Positions 1 to 10,999 of a stretch of DNA of 64,000 bases are shown here, one piece after another. This stretch comes from Selaginella tamariscina. Taxonomy: Eukaryota > Streptophyta > Lycopodiopsida > Selaginellales > Selaginellaceae. The translations under genes were made by a program, and so were the position numbers. The notes under the pieces were generated by a model. That model ran no database searches. It was not told the DNA's origin and saw nothing but the letters and a program-made list of their open reading frames with translations. The DNA is taken from contig PUQB01000092.1 of assembly GCA_003024785.1 (NCBI GenBank), positions 62,001-126,000 of the forward strand. The letters run 5' to 3'. Positions within the stretch are counted from its first letter, which is position 1, and each line of letters starts with the position of its first letter.

Positions 1-306
1 ATTCATCACATTATATATATCTTACATGTCTATGATGTGTGCGTGCGTGTATTTCAACATTATTATGATAAAGAATGACTTTAATTAAGAATTAATAATT
101 CACAATTCTCTGGAGACTTTCAGATGAAAACAGTCGTCCCACATGGCGCAATATGGAGCATCGATGCTGAAGTTGCCACGTTTCCAGTATCTAGCACGTG
201 GCAGGATCTGGAGCGTCGAAATTTGCGAACCCTAAAGTCGGAGCAGGAGAAGGAGAACTCGTGAGAGAAGCTGTATAGGGTTTGTGTACGGCGGCGGATC
301 TGATCC
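1..306 (+). promoter_or_regulatory. Upstream region of the ER coiled-coil gene, with a G-box
   Basis: This is the 5' flank and probable 5' UTR of the gene starting at 307. A palindromic CACGTG lies at 195-200 (context GCACGTGGC), about 107 bp before the ATG, and a CCACG lies near 176-180. G-boxes are bound by plant bZIP and bHLH factors, and CACGTGG cores also occur in ER-stress elements, which would suit an ER protein. No clear TATA box can be assigned. Short reverse-strand open frames here look like chance. Confidence 0.4.
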
Positions 307-3189
307 ATGGCGGTATTGAATCGCAGCAGCTGGATTGTGCTGCTCGTGGCGGCGCTTGTTCTTGTGTTTGCATTTGACGGAGTTCGGGCGGATGGGGCAT
401 TGAGGATGATTCAGGGCAGCCGGTTTTCGATCAGGCGAAGATTCAGCTGCAGAAACAATTGGCCGAGCTCGAATCGCGTCTCTCGTTAATGGGTATGTCT
501 CGTTTTGTCATAGCATTCTTCTCTGTTAGTGATAATTGTACAAATTATAGTTGTTGATAGCACAGTAAATATCTACATGTCTCATATATATATATATTAC
601 ATGAGTCACTTATTGTATATGAGCGATATATATATGGCTGAAGGATGTTTTAAGCGGCTGAAACTGATTGTTGCGTCTAACGCGATATTTATAGGCTTGT
701 GCGTGGGTGAATGATATGCAAGTTTTATATCCCTAATGTACTAATTGATCGTTTCCTCTCATTATATACATAGCAATATATACTATACAAACAGAGACAT
801 TGTATTGCATCTGAGATTGACTTTTGACCATATGATCGTGACATGCTTCGTACATAAATGGTGTCTATATTTTATATAATAAGTAATTTTACTTTGTGTG
901 CGTATATTAGATATGTTTTATTTTTATACAGATGCGAACCTGAAGCAGGCCAGGCAGGAATCTTTTGATAAAAGCAAGAAGATTGTTTCCTTGGAAAGTG
1001 AAGTTGAGACTTTGCAGGTGACTATAGCCATATTACACTATTAAGAAGATTGAGAGATTGAAAATTTAACTTTGTATCACAGAAACGTGCTACTGGGGAC
1101 TTGCAGATGAAATTGGAAAGCTCTGAAGCGAAGGCAGAAGATTCTGCAAAGCAGGTATATTGTTCGATTACATATATCATATATATGATTATTATTGAGC
1201 TTTAATGTAATTATGACTATTGTCGTATTAGCTATGAATTTGGATTATAACTTTGACATTGAGGTCATTCAGGTGGAACATCTGAAAGAAGCTCTCAAGA
1301 AGTCGGAGGCGAATGTGGAGGAGTTACAAAAGAAGCTTGATTCCTCAGAAGCTAAAGTTGACGAGTTAACTAAGAAACTTTCAAAGGTGACATATAGAGA
1401 CAGACAACAGCATATACACACACTCACACTCACACACACACACACACACACAACATTGTAAGGCGCATATCTAAAACTTTCGCTTTGTGATTATTTGTAA
1501 ACTTCTGATCTAAACAGGCTGAGAAAACTGTGTCCACGCTACGTAAGAAGCTGCGAGATGCGGAGGAAGCACTAAAGATAGCAGAGGTAAGCATGGACAT
1601 ACGTGTACATGTATGCATAAGGGGCTAAACCGGTGTTAATCTTGTAAGGGGCTAATGCAAAAAGCAGAAGCTGAGGCAAACGAAAAGGCTCAAGAACTAT
1701 ATAAGGTCTTTAATAGTCTTTTTGTCTTCTCATATTTCTTATTTTGTTTTATTGTGTATTCAGGTTTATGAAGGTTGGCTACCTCCATGGGCAGCTGGTC
1801 ATTTAGCACAACTTCAGGTAACGTTAGTATAGTTATTCTTAGCTTTTAGCATATATACTATATCAGTATTTTCCGAGCTTTCATATAGAAGCTCAATCAT
1901 AATGCTATGTGAAATATTTCAATGAAGTGATAAAGTTTATATGTTCTCAAGGCAACATCAGCTTCATACTGGGCAGTGCATGGTGAACCTTTCTTCAGGA
2001 AAGCAGCGGAGCACGTAAGTTTAAACAGAATCAACAGAAAGACTCGTCTCTCTCTCTCGCAATCCCCGGAGTCATATTTACAGTTAACTTGTTTTCAGGC
2101 ATCCCAGCACACAAAAGCTGCTCAAGAATGGGTCAACCCTCATATAACTACGCTCAAAACGGTTTGTATGTGTATAAATATATGTATGTGTACGTATGAA
2201 TGTTTATACAATCATATATTTGTACGCATTTATATATTATATACGCATTGTGTCTCGTACAGAAAGTAGGACCTGCTGCAAAAGATTATTGGGAGAAGGG
2301 TTATGGGACAGTTTCTTCTAAGAGCAAGCTTGCGGTTTCTAAAGTGTGTGAGGTGTACAAACTCCACATATCTCCTCATGTTGAGACTGCCAAAGTCCAT
2401 GTTTCGCCTTATGTGAAAGTAGGTATATGACACACGTGTATGCATCTATACACTACATGGAACACAGATATATATTTATATGCGGATACATTTATATTAT
2501 GGTATATAGATATACACGATGTTACATATGTATATGCACATGCCATTTAAATATGACATTGTTTGATTCTTTACATATAGATTCATTTGGTGTACATATA
2601 GATATATAATATGACAATACATATTGCAGATGGTGAGGGAGAAAGTAGGACCCCATGTTGATCAGGCTGCTGTGTATATTCGTCCATATTACGAACAAGG
2701 ACGCAAGTACGCGGCTCCTCACATCGGCAATGTTCAACAGGCGTTTCACAAAGGGACTTCTTCTGCTCTTCATTATCGACGACTCGTAAGTCAATAAGAT
2801 TACACACTTGTATATATAAATTACATAGTTATATTACGGTTTACTTAATACATGTTTTTTGACAGCTTGAGAAGTCTGTTCGAAATCAACTCTTGAAACA
2901 CGAGGTATCCGCACCATGGGCAGCCAGCAAGGAAGTTGTCACTTTCCTGGTACTGAAGCATATAATTTATATCCCTTGTGTGTGTGGGTGAGTGAGAGAG
3001 AGAGAGAGAAGGTAACGTTGTGTCTGCAGACGCTGACATTGGCGTTCGTGCCTTGTGTAGCAATGCTTGTGCTTCTTCAGGTACTTAAACTTAATTTCTT
3101 CTCAATAATAATTATTTAGAATTTGAATATTGTGACAGTGGGAAGAAAGAGAAGAAGCCGGTGAGCAACCGAAGCCAGAGCGCACATAA
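307..3189 (+). CDS. ER/secretory coiled-coil protein (At2g24420/At4g31340-like, 'DNA repair ATPase-related' or 'myosin heavy chain-like')
   Basis: Fourteen exons can be read: 307-492, 932-1017, 1083-1154, 1273-1386, 1518-1586, about 1650-1705, 1764-1817, 1952-2014, 2099-2161, 2263-2418, 2630-2785, 2866-2949, 3030-3080 and 3139-3189. Most are whole codon multiples with GT-AG borders. The product has an N-terminal signal peptide (MAVLNRSSWIVLLVAALVLV), a coiled coil over exons 1-6, the landmark YEGWLPPWAAGHL in exon 7, a middle part rich in repeated PHV/PHI turns (exons 8-11), and one C-terminal membrane segment (LTLAFVPCVAMLVLL) before a short charged tail. From memory, this order matches the Arabidopsis pair At2g24420 and At4g31340, whose function is poorly known. 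Exon 1 has a frame break near 397-401: the signal peptide is in one frame, and the conserved coiled-coil start (VFDQAKIQLQKQLAEL) is in another. The exon 6 border is the least certain. Confidence 0.85.
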
Positions 3190-3587
3190 GAAGCATAGGC
3201 GTACTAAGCAGCACACAGTAGACAAGTAAAACAAGTTGTGTTTGGTGTTCATGGCTGTAAAACTAAATTTTTGTGTAAAGGTTTTTTTTATGTGGGGGGC
3301 TTGAAATCATATATTTATAATTTATTAATCTACTAAATCGTACACATTCCGGTGTGTGTGTGTGTATGATATGTTTATGGACTGATATATACCTTCATGC
3401 AAATTGTGTATAAATTTTAGTTTTTTTTCTTCTGAACGATATGACGCTCGTTTAAGTAATTTTTAGATTCTAGTTTAAAGTCTTTTTTGAAGTTTCTACA
3501 TAAACCATTAATACGGGTTAAATAATATAAGAATATTAAATTAAAGGTTAGGGTTCATATTAAATTAAAGGTTAGGGTTATTGGCCA
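3190..3587. other. Intergenic, AT-rich
   Basis: This holds the 3' UTR of the upstream gene (short A-rich signals near 3261-3330), a (GT)n tract at about 3353-3365 and AT-rich spacer. Two copies of a short unit (ATTAAATTAAAGGTTAGGGTT) sit at about 3535-3580, just before the next gene. Confidence 0.5.
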
Positions 3588-4514
3588 ATGGCACTCTGTT
3601 TCCCAGAAATCAAGCCGCTGGGTGTGGAGAATCCATGGGAATGGTCAGTTGCAACAAATGACGAGGCTCTGCTCGCACAAGAGGAGGCCGAGCTCGAAGA
3701 GAAGGTACAATACATAATTAGAATATACATGTGTACACACATATACACATACACACATCCGGATACATTTTAAATGTATGTTGCAGCAAATGTGTGTTTG
3801 TGTCTATATATGTATGTATGTATGTATGTATAGCATACATTAATTACTTCATAGTATATATGTTGTAAACACATCTTTCCATATTAAAACATGAAAAGAG
3901 GAAAAAACAAAATAAAATGCACTACATATACATTTTATAGATGGTATGCTTGATGGGTAGCCATCGTATGGATTCTTGTAGTATGCGTGGGGGAAAGAAG
4001 TTGTGCAGATGTGTTTATGCATGATGTGTTATCCAAGTATACATGTAGTGTATAATTACTTATTTATATATGTACATGTATCGTCAAGTAGATTGATAGT
4101 AGAGCTGTATATACATACACGCAAGTTCGTAAAAGACGCTCAGGATTTTATCATGAACTTGGTATGTGAGAGAGAGAGAGACACGTTTATGATGCGTGTT
4201 ATAGCAGATACCCAGTATGATATTATAGAATTGTTTCTGAGTATTCATTTTATGAAATGTGTATGTGTATATGCATCGCACAACACACCCCCACATACAC
4301 GTATGTATATCACACACACAGAGTTTTGCAGTGGAATGAGATTAGGACGGGAAATGAGGGCATTATTCTAGGCAAAACTACCACAGAGAACGACCAGGAA
4401 GAGTATGAACCGGATGCAGACGATGAAGAGGGGACAATGTGGAGGAGCAAAGTGAAAGCGAAGGGTTTGACCAAGAGACATCATAAGTATCTTTATTATT
4501 TGGTGTATAAATAA
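3588..4514 (+). CDS. Small acidic protein, function unknown, several exons
   Basis: I do not recognise this gene. The first exon, 3588-3704, is 39 codons, starts MALCFPEIKPLGVENPWEW and ends on a GT donor after an acidic Q/E-rich run. The last exon, 4332-4514, follows a TTTTGCAG acceptor, begins WNEIRTGNEG, has an acidic stretch (EEYEPDADDEEG), then basic residues and a stop. Between them, two coding-like pieces are visible: YAWGKEVVQ near 3980-4010, and FVKDAQDFIMNL near 4126-4161, the latter flanked by an AG acceptor and a GT donor. The middle exon borders are unsure. No signal peptide or membrane segment is evident in the parts I can read. A short unknown soluble protein is the safest call. 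Confidence 0.5.
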
Positions 4515-4712
4515 GCTTTACAATATTGTAGGATTACAATTTAATATAATATATAATTATTGGACAAGTTTAATGTCTTCGCAAATATTTATATGTGTGA
4601 TCTCGTATATAACGAAAAGATACGGTTAATTAATTAATTATTGTGTAACTCAGTAAATACTATAATTTATTGTCTATGATTATATCGGCACACACACACA
4701 CAACCACACACG

Positions 4713-4747
<35 letters not shown>

Positions 4748-4748
4748 C

Positions 4749-4787
<39 letters not shown>

Positions 4788-4934
4788 GAGAGAGTACTAA
4801 TCTTCTCCAACTCTACGTATGTAACTTAGGATGTTAAATATTAATTCAGAAGAATATACTACTACATTACATTTTTTCTTCTCTAGATTGCTAGTACAAC
4901 CGTACCTGCAAAACAAGGTAAACATTTAATTATC
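4515..4934. repeat. Intergenic spacer with compound microsatellites
   Basis: AT-rich spacer between two convergent genes. At about 4716-4788 there is a compound run of (TA)n, (GT)n and (GA)n. A shorter (CA)n lies near 4690-4702. No coding signal is seen. Confidence 0.7.
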
Positions 4935-5082
4935 TTACATTAAAACATGAAGTTGTATGCTTAATACCCCTAGAGTGGCCGAGGTGACAAGGTTTCCTAC
5001 TATGACCAATGCTCCCAATGCAAAGAAGAAGTCTGTTAACTTTGCTTCCGGATTCACCTGCAGCAGCAGCCATGTATGTTAT

Positions 5083-5136
<54 letters not shown>

Positions 5137-5373
5137 GTTATATACACACCTTGTCTCTGTAGAGGCTGAAAAGTAAGTAAGAAACAACTGGAAAAGCCAA
5201 TACTGAGGGCCCAAGCCAAGATGGTACGCTAATATTAGAAGAAGGCTCCGAAGCAGCACATGCAAATCCTGTTAATACTAAACCTTGAACTCCTGTTAAA
5301 ACAACTGCTAATCCTGCTTTGAAGTTCTTTCCATCCTCATCCTAGAGTTATAAAAACTATTATATATATGCAG

Positions 5374-5411
<38 letters not shown>

Positions 5412-5965
5412 CATACCTGATCAGTTTGTTGTTTAAAGGAGCTCAAAATCTGTTCAGCTAGTTTAGGCACCATGCTATCAAATCTGATGTTTTTAAATTC
5501 TTAGCCATCTCTTGAGCAACCTGAAAAATAAGTATATTATACATATGATACACGCGCGCGCGCGCTCGCGCACACACACAAAAACGATGTAAGTATATTA
5601 CCTGGAAGCTGGCCTTTCTTCTAAGATCAGACACGGCCTTTGGTAATCCCACTCGTCATAATTAGCTTCAGGTTTAGTGCTAATCTGCTGCAGATTATTG
5701 CTCTTAGTCTCTCTAAGAAGCGCTTCTCTACGGAGAGCATCTACACGCGTCTCCCAATCAAGATCTTCACACATACGGAGAAGCGTAGATGCTTCTCCCG
5801 ATTTAACTGCCCATTTTCTTCCCAATTGTTTCCAAAAAATGGAGAATTATTTGAAAATGAGAAAAATGAATGATTAGATGTTGTAGAGGAGCATAGAAAT
5901 CTTAGCCTTTTTGTGAATTGGTTTGCCCCATTGTGAGTGGCAAATCCACAAACTGAAGCACTCAT
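4935..5965 (-). CDS. Conserved plastid-type membrane protein, function unknown
   Basis: Four exons on the reverse strand: 5602-5965, 5417-5520, 5150-5341 and 4935-5057. The N-terminus (MSASVCGFATHNGANQFTKR, then Ser/Asn-rich) looks like a chloroplast transit peptide. A soluble part follows, with DWETRVDALRREALLRE, YDEWDYQ and AVSDLRRKASFQ, then KLAEQILSSFKQQTDQ. Exons 3-4 carry hydrophobic segments: FKAGLAVVLTGVQGLVLTGF, WLGPSVLAFPVVSYLLF and FFALGALVIVGNLVTSATLG. This is a conserved plant architecture, but I cannot name the family with confidence. Three frame breaks are visible: near 5820, near 5640, and in an A-run near 5485, where exon 2 is 104 nt and so one base short of a codon multiple. 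All lie in otherwise well-preserved coding sequence, which favours sequencing error over decay. Confidence 0.7.
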
Positions 5966-6990
5966 TCTTCTGTTGCAATGGATAAACTATGGATGGACAT
6001 TTATGTAATTTGTTTATTTAATTGTCCGTTAATAATAAACATGATTATTTTAATAATTAAAATAGTATATTGGATATGGAACACATAAAATTTATATATA
6101 AATATGTACACAAAATCATAGGAGAGTTTAGACCAATAAGAGATTTTAGAGAGCTATCCTGACAGATTTTGATGTTCCTATTTGGCAAGTGGATTTAGAA
6201 TAAATTTTTAATACATAAATATTTATATATTGTTAAAACATCTTTATATTTGTAATTTAAATATGCCTTAGTATCAATAAATATAATATTGTTGAACAAA
6301 GATTAAGACCAACAGTAACAAATTCTTCGTTACATTGATGATATTATTTTTATTTTGAGTTTAAAGTGCAAATTATGAATTTGAATATTTGTAAGTTTTA
6401 ATGTTTAAATCAGCAGTAAACTTTAGGTGTGAAGATGAAAATTTCATCACTGCTCTATTAAAATTTTAAAATTAGCAATGTAATTTTAATATATTTCAAA
6501 ATATGCATGTTTTCATATGCTTATATAATGTAAAAATTATAATATAATATTCAAATTAAACTATATAACATATAGTAAAAAGCCTTTCTAAGTTTAAAAT
6601 TATATATATATAGCCATAAACTGAAATATATGTAAAAATATCAGCGTAAAAACACTATATGTCGATGTTAAGTGTACCATTGATATAGACGGTCCAGATC
6701 GCGTCACGTAAGCACATTGTTTTCCGCTAAAAACAATGTCTTAATTTTCCACGTGCTTATCCTCCACGTGCAATTTTTGTATTTTTGTCATAAAATAATT
6801 TTATGCATGCAATATTCTACGATATATTTATGTACTACAATTAACCAATGAATACACGTGGACGGAAGATGCACGTGTTATTATGGACGGATAAGATCTC
6901 CCCATGCAAAAAAATGGAAAAACAGCATAATTAACCGGGTAACAGTTTTATTAACAGTTTATTTACCGGGTAAGTCTTAAGGTAAAAGAT
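5966..6990. other. AT-rich intergenic region between two reverse-strand genes
   Basis: No coding signal is seen. The part next to 5965 is the likely promoter of the plastid-type gene. The distal part holds the G-box cluster listed separately. The motif ACCGGGTAACAG plus GTCTTAAGGTAAAAGATTTA near 6935-6992 occurs again near 11000-11030. Confidence 0.6.
6750..6877. promoter_or_regulatory. Cluster of four CACGTG G-boxes
   Basis: Perfect CACGTG palindromes lie at 6750-6755, 6765-6770, 6855-6860 and 6872-6877. The first pair share CCACGTGC. The second pair are flanked by repeated TGGACGG. G-box and ABRE clusters are typical bZIP/bHLH platforms in plants. The nearest downstream start on the same strand is that of the gene at 5965 (reverse strand), about 0.8-0.9 kb away, so the target gene is uncertain. 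Confidence 0.5.
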
Positions 6991-7941
6991 TTAATAGTCT
7001 GGAGTTATATCTTTGCCAGGAGTACACACACTTGGTAAAGCCATCTCCAATGTTGGGGGGGTGTCCTCAAACGCATTATCCTTAAGTATTTGCCGCGTCT
7101 CTAGAGTCTGATTAAACGCAGCTGATGATGCCCGGGCCGGTAAGTTTAGCAGAGCTCCCGCGGTCGTCTACATTTCATTAGTATTAATATAATTCTAATA
7201 ATATATACTATATAATTTTATTATTCTACTAACTTACCAAAGTTCCTGGGTTCTGGCTGTTCAAAGCAGATATTAAAACGCTTCTTCAGTGCCCACATTT
7301 AGTTCGAAATGTAGCATACCACGAGGAAATACAGTAACATCTCCTGGACATAATATGCTGATGTGTGGAACGCCTGGATAACATTTCCACACTTAGTAAG
7401 TCTCCACGTGTGTGTGCGCGTATGTGTGTTATTACCAAATGTGTCAACAAATCCAGCTTGGAGAGGACCACCGGAAACAAGAGTAAGGATTTCAGTGGCT
7501 CGAGGATGAGTAGGGGCAAATTGATGCCGCATGGAACCATCCTGAATTGAACATATGTGATGCCTTGAGATCTGCAAATCGCAAACAGATTGAAGTTTAA
7601 ACACACACAAGGACAAACATGAAATTGTTTTCAAGTATATTTAAATTAAGAAAATTTAAAACTGCAGTCCTAGATGCTCTCTCTCTCTCTCTCTCTCAAA
7701 TGACTTACTGAAGTCCAGGGAAAATGCGAACATTAAGAGCTGCACGAGTGCCACCAGGACCCATCGAAACGTCTCCATTTTGGAAGATGTTAGCAAGGGT
7801 GAATTCAGAATTAGGCGTCGTCCTATTTCCAGCACCTGTGAAGTCTTCAAGAGGATCTGGATCTGCCCCAAATACAAACCTCACTAACAGCAACATAATG
7901 AATATGCACATTGATAATAAGAGACACCCATGGATATGCAA
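6991..7941 (-). CDS. Germin-like protein (cupin)
   Basis: Four reverse-strand exons: 7709-7941, 7436-7571, 7238-7391 and 6991-7167. Germin-like proteins are secreted single-domain cupins that often bind Mn and have oxalate oxidase or superoxide dismutase activity. An N-terminal signal peptide (LLLSMCIFIMLLLVRFVFG) is followed by the family start ADPDPLEDF and then FPGLQSQG. Box 1 is partly seen as THPRATEIL, then LVSGGPLQAGFVDTF. Box 2 is PGDVTVFPRGMLHFELNVG, carrying the last metal-binding His. The end reads SALNSQNPGTL, then PARASSAAFNQTLETRQIL. Exon 2 is broken by one base exactly at the H-x-H of box 1, and exon 3 breaks again after NVGTEE. The C-terminus runs about 20 residues past the usual end (TPPTLEMALPSVCTPG to the stop). 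Gene or recent pseudogene cannot be decided here. Confidence 0.82.
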
Positions 7942-8689
7942 GGTTAGTGATTTTAGATATTTATAATACCATTCACGTCCTATTATTAGTGATTATTAAT
8001 GTTAAAGATTTAACAACTCTTGTTAACTCTTGTTAAAGACATGTTTCTATATAGAAACATGCATCTATACACTGCTCACCAGAATGGTGGTTGTGCATGT
8101 GTATACTAAAGATGGAACGTACTTCTATTATGGTTTAGGGTTTAGGGTTTCTAATTTTATTATAAATGAGAAATGCAATATCTCTAAAGTAAGCATCATT
8201 TTTCTAATACGTTTTATTTTCTTTGATGTTTACATGTGTTGTAAAGTAGATGATGATATATACGCATATATATATTACATGTAATATATATACATACATA
8301 GTGACACACGGGTGATGACCTATGTGCCACGAGACTGACATTCTCAGTTTTAAAATTTACATTATCTTTTAGTGTGTTTTGTTAACGCCAAACTTAAACT
8401 TTCTGTTAGAATATTATATCTTTTATACATAAAGTTAATAATTATGAATTCTTGCTATATAAACTTATTATCTTAAAATTCTTAAATTCGTCGATTCTTT
8501 TTATATAAACTTGCCATATTAGGGATTTTTAAAATAAAACTTTTGTAGTGCATCGCTATATGTTAGAACGAGTATACAAAGTACACCGGTGTTGGACTTA
8601 TCAGTCCTATTACATTATCCAAAACCCTAGGCTCACACATTCCAGACACATGCATATCATCCAAGTGGTCAGCAAAAAATATACTTAGT
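7942..8689. other. Intergenic, with interstitial telomere motif
   Basis: AT-rich flank upstream of the germin-like gene. At 8132-8150 the plant telomere unit TTTAGGG occurs twice in tandem plus a partial unit. Microsatellites (TA)n are near 8255-8300. Open frames in this stretch lack coding character. Confidence 0.5.
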
Positions 8690-9033
8690 TCACACACTAG
8701 TTGTACATGCGGCCTGTACATGCATACCTAGACGCATGTACATATGCTCTCTAATTGATTTTGTTGAGTCACATGCTAGTGTTCTAGCAAGATCAACAGG
8801 TGAGAGAGGCAATACACACTGTTCTTGCACCATAGGTATAAAGACCTCATAATCTGCTGTTGGCGAAACTGCTTCTCTCCCTTTTGCACACAACTCCCCA
8901 ATTGATTCTTCCGTGAACCACGAGTCTTCTTGTAAAACATGTAGAGCCAGTATCCCTTTAGAAACAACGCTATATATGCAACCATCATTGCCTTCCGATA
9001 TCGGTCATCCTGATCACCAGTCTGTAAACCCAT
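8690..9033 (-). CDS. Fragment of an unknown membrane protein gene
   Basis: Two reverse-strand frames join across a single break near 8885. The distal part reads GDQDDRYRKAMMVAYIALF, then LKGYWLYMFYKKTRGSRKN, which looks like one membrane helix followed by a basic flank. The proximal part reads LCAKGREAVSPTADYEVFIP, then VQEQCVLPLSPVDLARTLAC, and ends near 8690. A further exon may lie at about 9115-9165 (a hydrophobic run AQIVAAAEITIAITIN before a GTAAG), but one of its frames has a stop and the plus strand is also open there. I do not recognise the family. Confidence 0.4.
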
Positions 9034-9240
9034 GGTTAAGAGATAAGATGGCTATACGGTTCAAGTCTGTCTACTTAAAGATGAGATACATCTCTATAAA
9101 AAGTACTTACATTGATGGTAATAGCAATTGTAATCTCTGCAGCTGCAACTATTTGGGCAATTTACGAGAACATTGTTCACGACTGGGGTCTTCTTAATCG
9201 CCAGTCTGTAAACCCATGGTTAAGAGATTCAAGTCTGTCT
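9021..9240 (+). repeat. Short direct duplication
   Basis: The segment starting CCAGTCTGTAAACCCATGG and continuing GTTAAGAGAT occurs at about 9017-9047 and again at about 9201-9231. Both copies are followed by TTCAAGTCTGTCTA. The spacing is about 180 bp. Confidence 0.7.
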
Positions 9241-9640
9241 AATATATTGCAATTGTAAGCTAGTCGCGTATGTGTGTGTGTGTGTCTGCTGAATTTATGT
9301 AGATATTTATATTTGCATGACAGGTCTCAAGGTGAATCCCTAAGTTACACACCTAGACCATAATAGAAATAATTGATACTATATTTAGCCCTGTGCCTAT
9401 ATATAATATCTTTCGTATACACGTGCACAATGAGAAGTGCACGGATGTATGTGTCTATATAGAAATATGTCTTTAACAAGTTAACCAACACTGATAAGAA
9501 GTGGAAAGAAAATACTAAATCTTACATATGATATAATACATAGCACGTCAAAATAGTTAAAAAATATAATGTTGGTGTAAAAATATATATTTTTTCTACA
9601 CGTGTAATTATGAAGTTCGCTAGAGAGACATTGTTAAGTT
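9241..9640. other. AT-rich spacer with a small dispersed repeat
   Basis: Contains a (GT)n tract at about 9270-9285. The stretch TTTGCATGACAGGTCTCAA plus GGTGAATCCCTAAGT at about 9311-9345 recurs in diverged form at about 22117-22207. No gene is seen. Confidence 0.5.
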
Positions 9641-9649
9641 CGGTGAGGG

Positions 9650-9881
9650 TACAGTGTATCATGGCGACTAATCAGTTTCGAATCTGGTGAAGATTTCATC
9701 AATGAAATTTGGGAAGCAGTTTGAAGCCCAGCAGGTGAAGAATATGAACAAGATGAAGAAACAGAATATTCAGGCATCCACACAACCCAGAAAGGTGTCC
9801 ACCTTCCGACTGTTGATCTGCCTGCATTCTCATTGACGGCAATCGAAGAAGAAATGCTTCTGGCAAGACCACATCTTTAAT
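9650..9881 (+). pseudogene. Exon-like fragment of an unknown gene, copy 1
   Basis: Plus-strand open segments include ESGEDFINEIWEAV and an acidic tract (EEYEQDEETEY), followed by VHLPTVDLPAFSLTAIEEEM and a stop at about 9881. The reading shifts at the CACACA near 9780, where this copy has two bases more than its partner at 19.4 kb. The family is not recognised. The piece belongs to a larger segment duplicated at 19390-19690. Confidence 0.35.
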
Positions 9882-10045
9882 ATGTTACATCCATTTATTC
9901 CCGATATTAAGTAATATATACATATACATATACATATACATGTATAATCGTTTTTGAATAACTATTGTATATTACATTATATATTTGATTGGATCAAAAT
10001 AAAGAATTACAGACTTTGAGGTTGTTGAAATTTGTCATAATTTTC
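9700..10045 (+). repeat. Segmental duplication, copy 1 left block (partner 19390-19690)
   Basis: The block matches 19390-19690 in the same orientation: the exon-like part, then the (CATATA)n tract followed by CATGTATAAT and TTTTTGAATAACTAT, then AAGAATTACAGACTT and GAGGTTGTTGAAATTTGT. Small indels separate the copies. Together with 10300-10945 it shows that about 1.2 kb was duplicated some 10 kb apart. Confidence 0.85.
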
Positions 10046-10299
10046 ATCATGTATATATACACTTGGGTTGGTGTGTATATATATTATCTATAAAATTATA
10101 ATTAATTATCTATCTCAAAAGTATATATATTATCTATAAAATTTCTTAAACTAGAAAATATCTAGTTGAATCAGATAATGTTTGAATTTTAAGGTACTAT
10201 AACAATAGGTCTGATCTAATCTTCGGGTTACCTCAAGTTTTAGGTATAATTATAATGTATGTATATAGGTATATATATGTGGTGCGTGTGTACAAGAGT

Positions 10300-10945
10300 A
10301 GTTTGAAAGCTCATGTTATGCAGGGTTTTTCTCTGGTCTCTCTTTTGCTCTTCTAGTGGCTCTTACATTAACGATTCGTACTCAGAGAATTTACGAAGAC
10401 AAAGAGTATTCTCAACAGTATGTGAATACGGTAATTCCCATCTTCAGGTACGTATAAACATCTCTCTCTCTCTCTGGCACTCACGGGCGCTGCACACACG
10501 CTATCCTGAATTTACTGCAGTATGCTTGCAACCATAATGCAGACACACACACACACATACAAGCTAATTTGAATTTACTACAGTATGCTTGCAGCAATAC
10601 TGCTGCACATAATTTTTATACGGTGTAAACATATACTGCTGGAGAAGAACACGGATAAACCAAACGTTTATTCTGGGCCTTAGGAGAGGAACTGAATTAA
10701 CATACCGTGACGTGTTCCTTTTAGCAATGGGATTAACTACTGTAGTTAATCGGGATGATAATACATCTTCAAGTAACTGTGGGGGTACCCTAGCTTTCAA
10801 GGAGACTATTCCACTCATCGTTGTACTCGTGGGTATCTATTATATAATATTATTTATACATATACACACACGTATTTTCTCGGATTGTTTTGTTTTATAC
10901 CATGCTTCATATAAAATCTACAAAATTCAGCAAACACAAAAATAA
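10300..10945 (+). repeat. Segmental duplication, copy 1 right block (partner 20090-20670)
   Basis: Matches 20090-20670 in the same orientation, including GCTCATGTTATGCAGGG and its downstream exon, a GTACGT donor, the paired CAGTATGCTTGCA motifs and the tail CAAACACAAAAATAATAATT. Coding-like segments on the plus strand are KAHVMQGFSLVSLL in the partner (broken here by an insertion of about 18 bp near 10345), then RIYEDKEYSQQYVNTV. A second exon-like part near 10690-10850 reads GTELTYRD, LLAMGLTTVVNRDD and ETIPLIVVLVGIYYI. The function is not recognised. Confidence 0.8.
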
Positions 10946-10999
10946 TAATTATTAAATGCTTAGTATCTTTTAATTTTTTTATAAAGTAACAGTTTCATT

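Noticed and set aside
1269-1618. Reverse-strand frames rich in Cys/Val or Ser around (CA)n
   Set aside because: They are translations of microsatellites and of the antisense of real exons 4-5.
4930-5265. Long single reverse-strand frame across 4930-5265
   Set aside because: It reads through an intron with (GA)n/(GT)n. Splitting it into the exons 4935-5057 and 5150-5341 gives conserved membrane-protein text instead.
5560-5580. (CG)n/(CA)n tract as a Z-DNA regulatory element
   Set aside because: It lies in an intron among many similar microsatellites, with nothing pointing to a specific role.
8132-8150. Telomere repeat as a chromosome end
   Set aside because: Only about 2.5 TTTAGGG units are present, with genes on both sides, so it is interstitial.
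8030-8284. Plus-strand 84-residue frame
   Set aside because: The composition is that of AT-rich and (TA)n sequence, with no domain or splice context.
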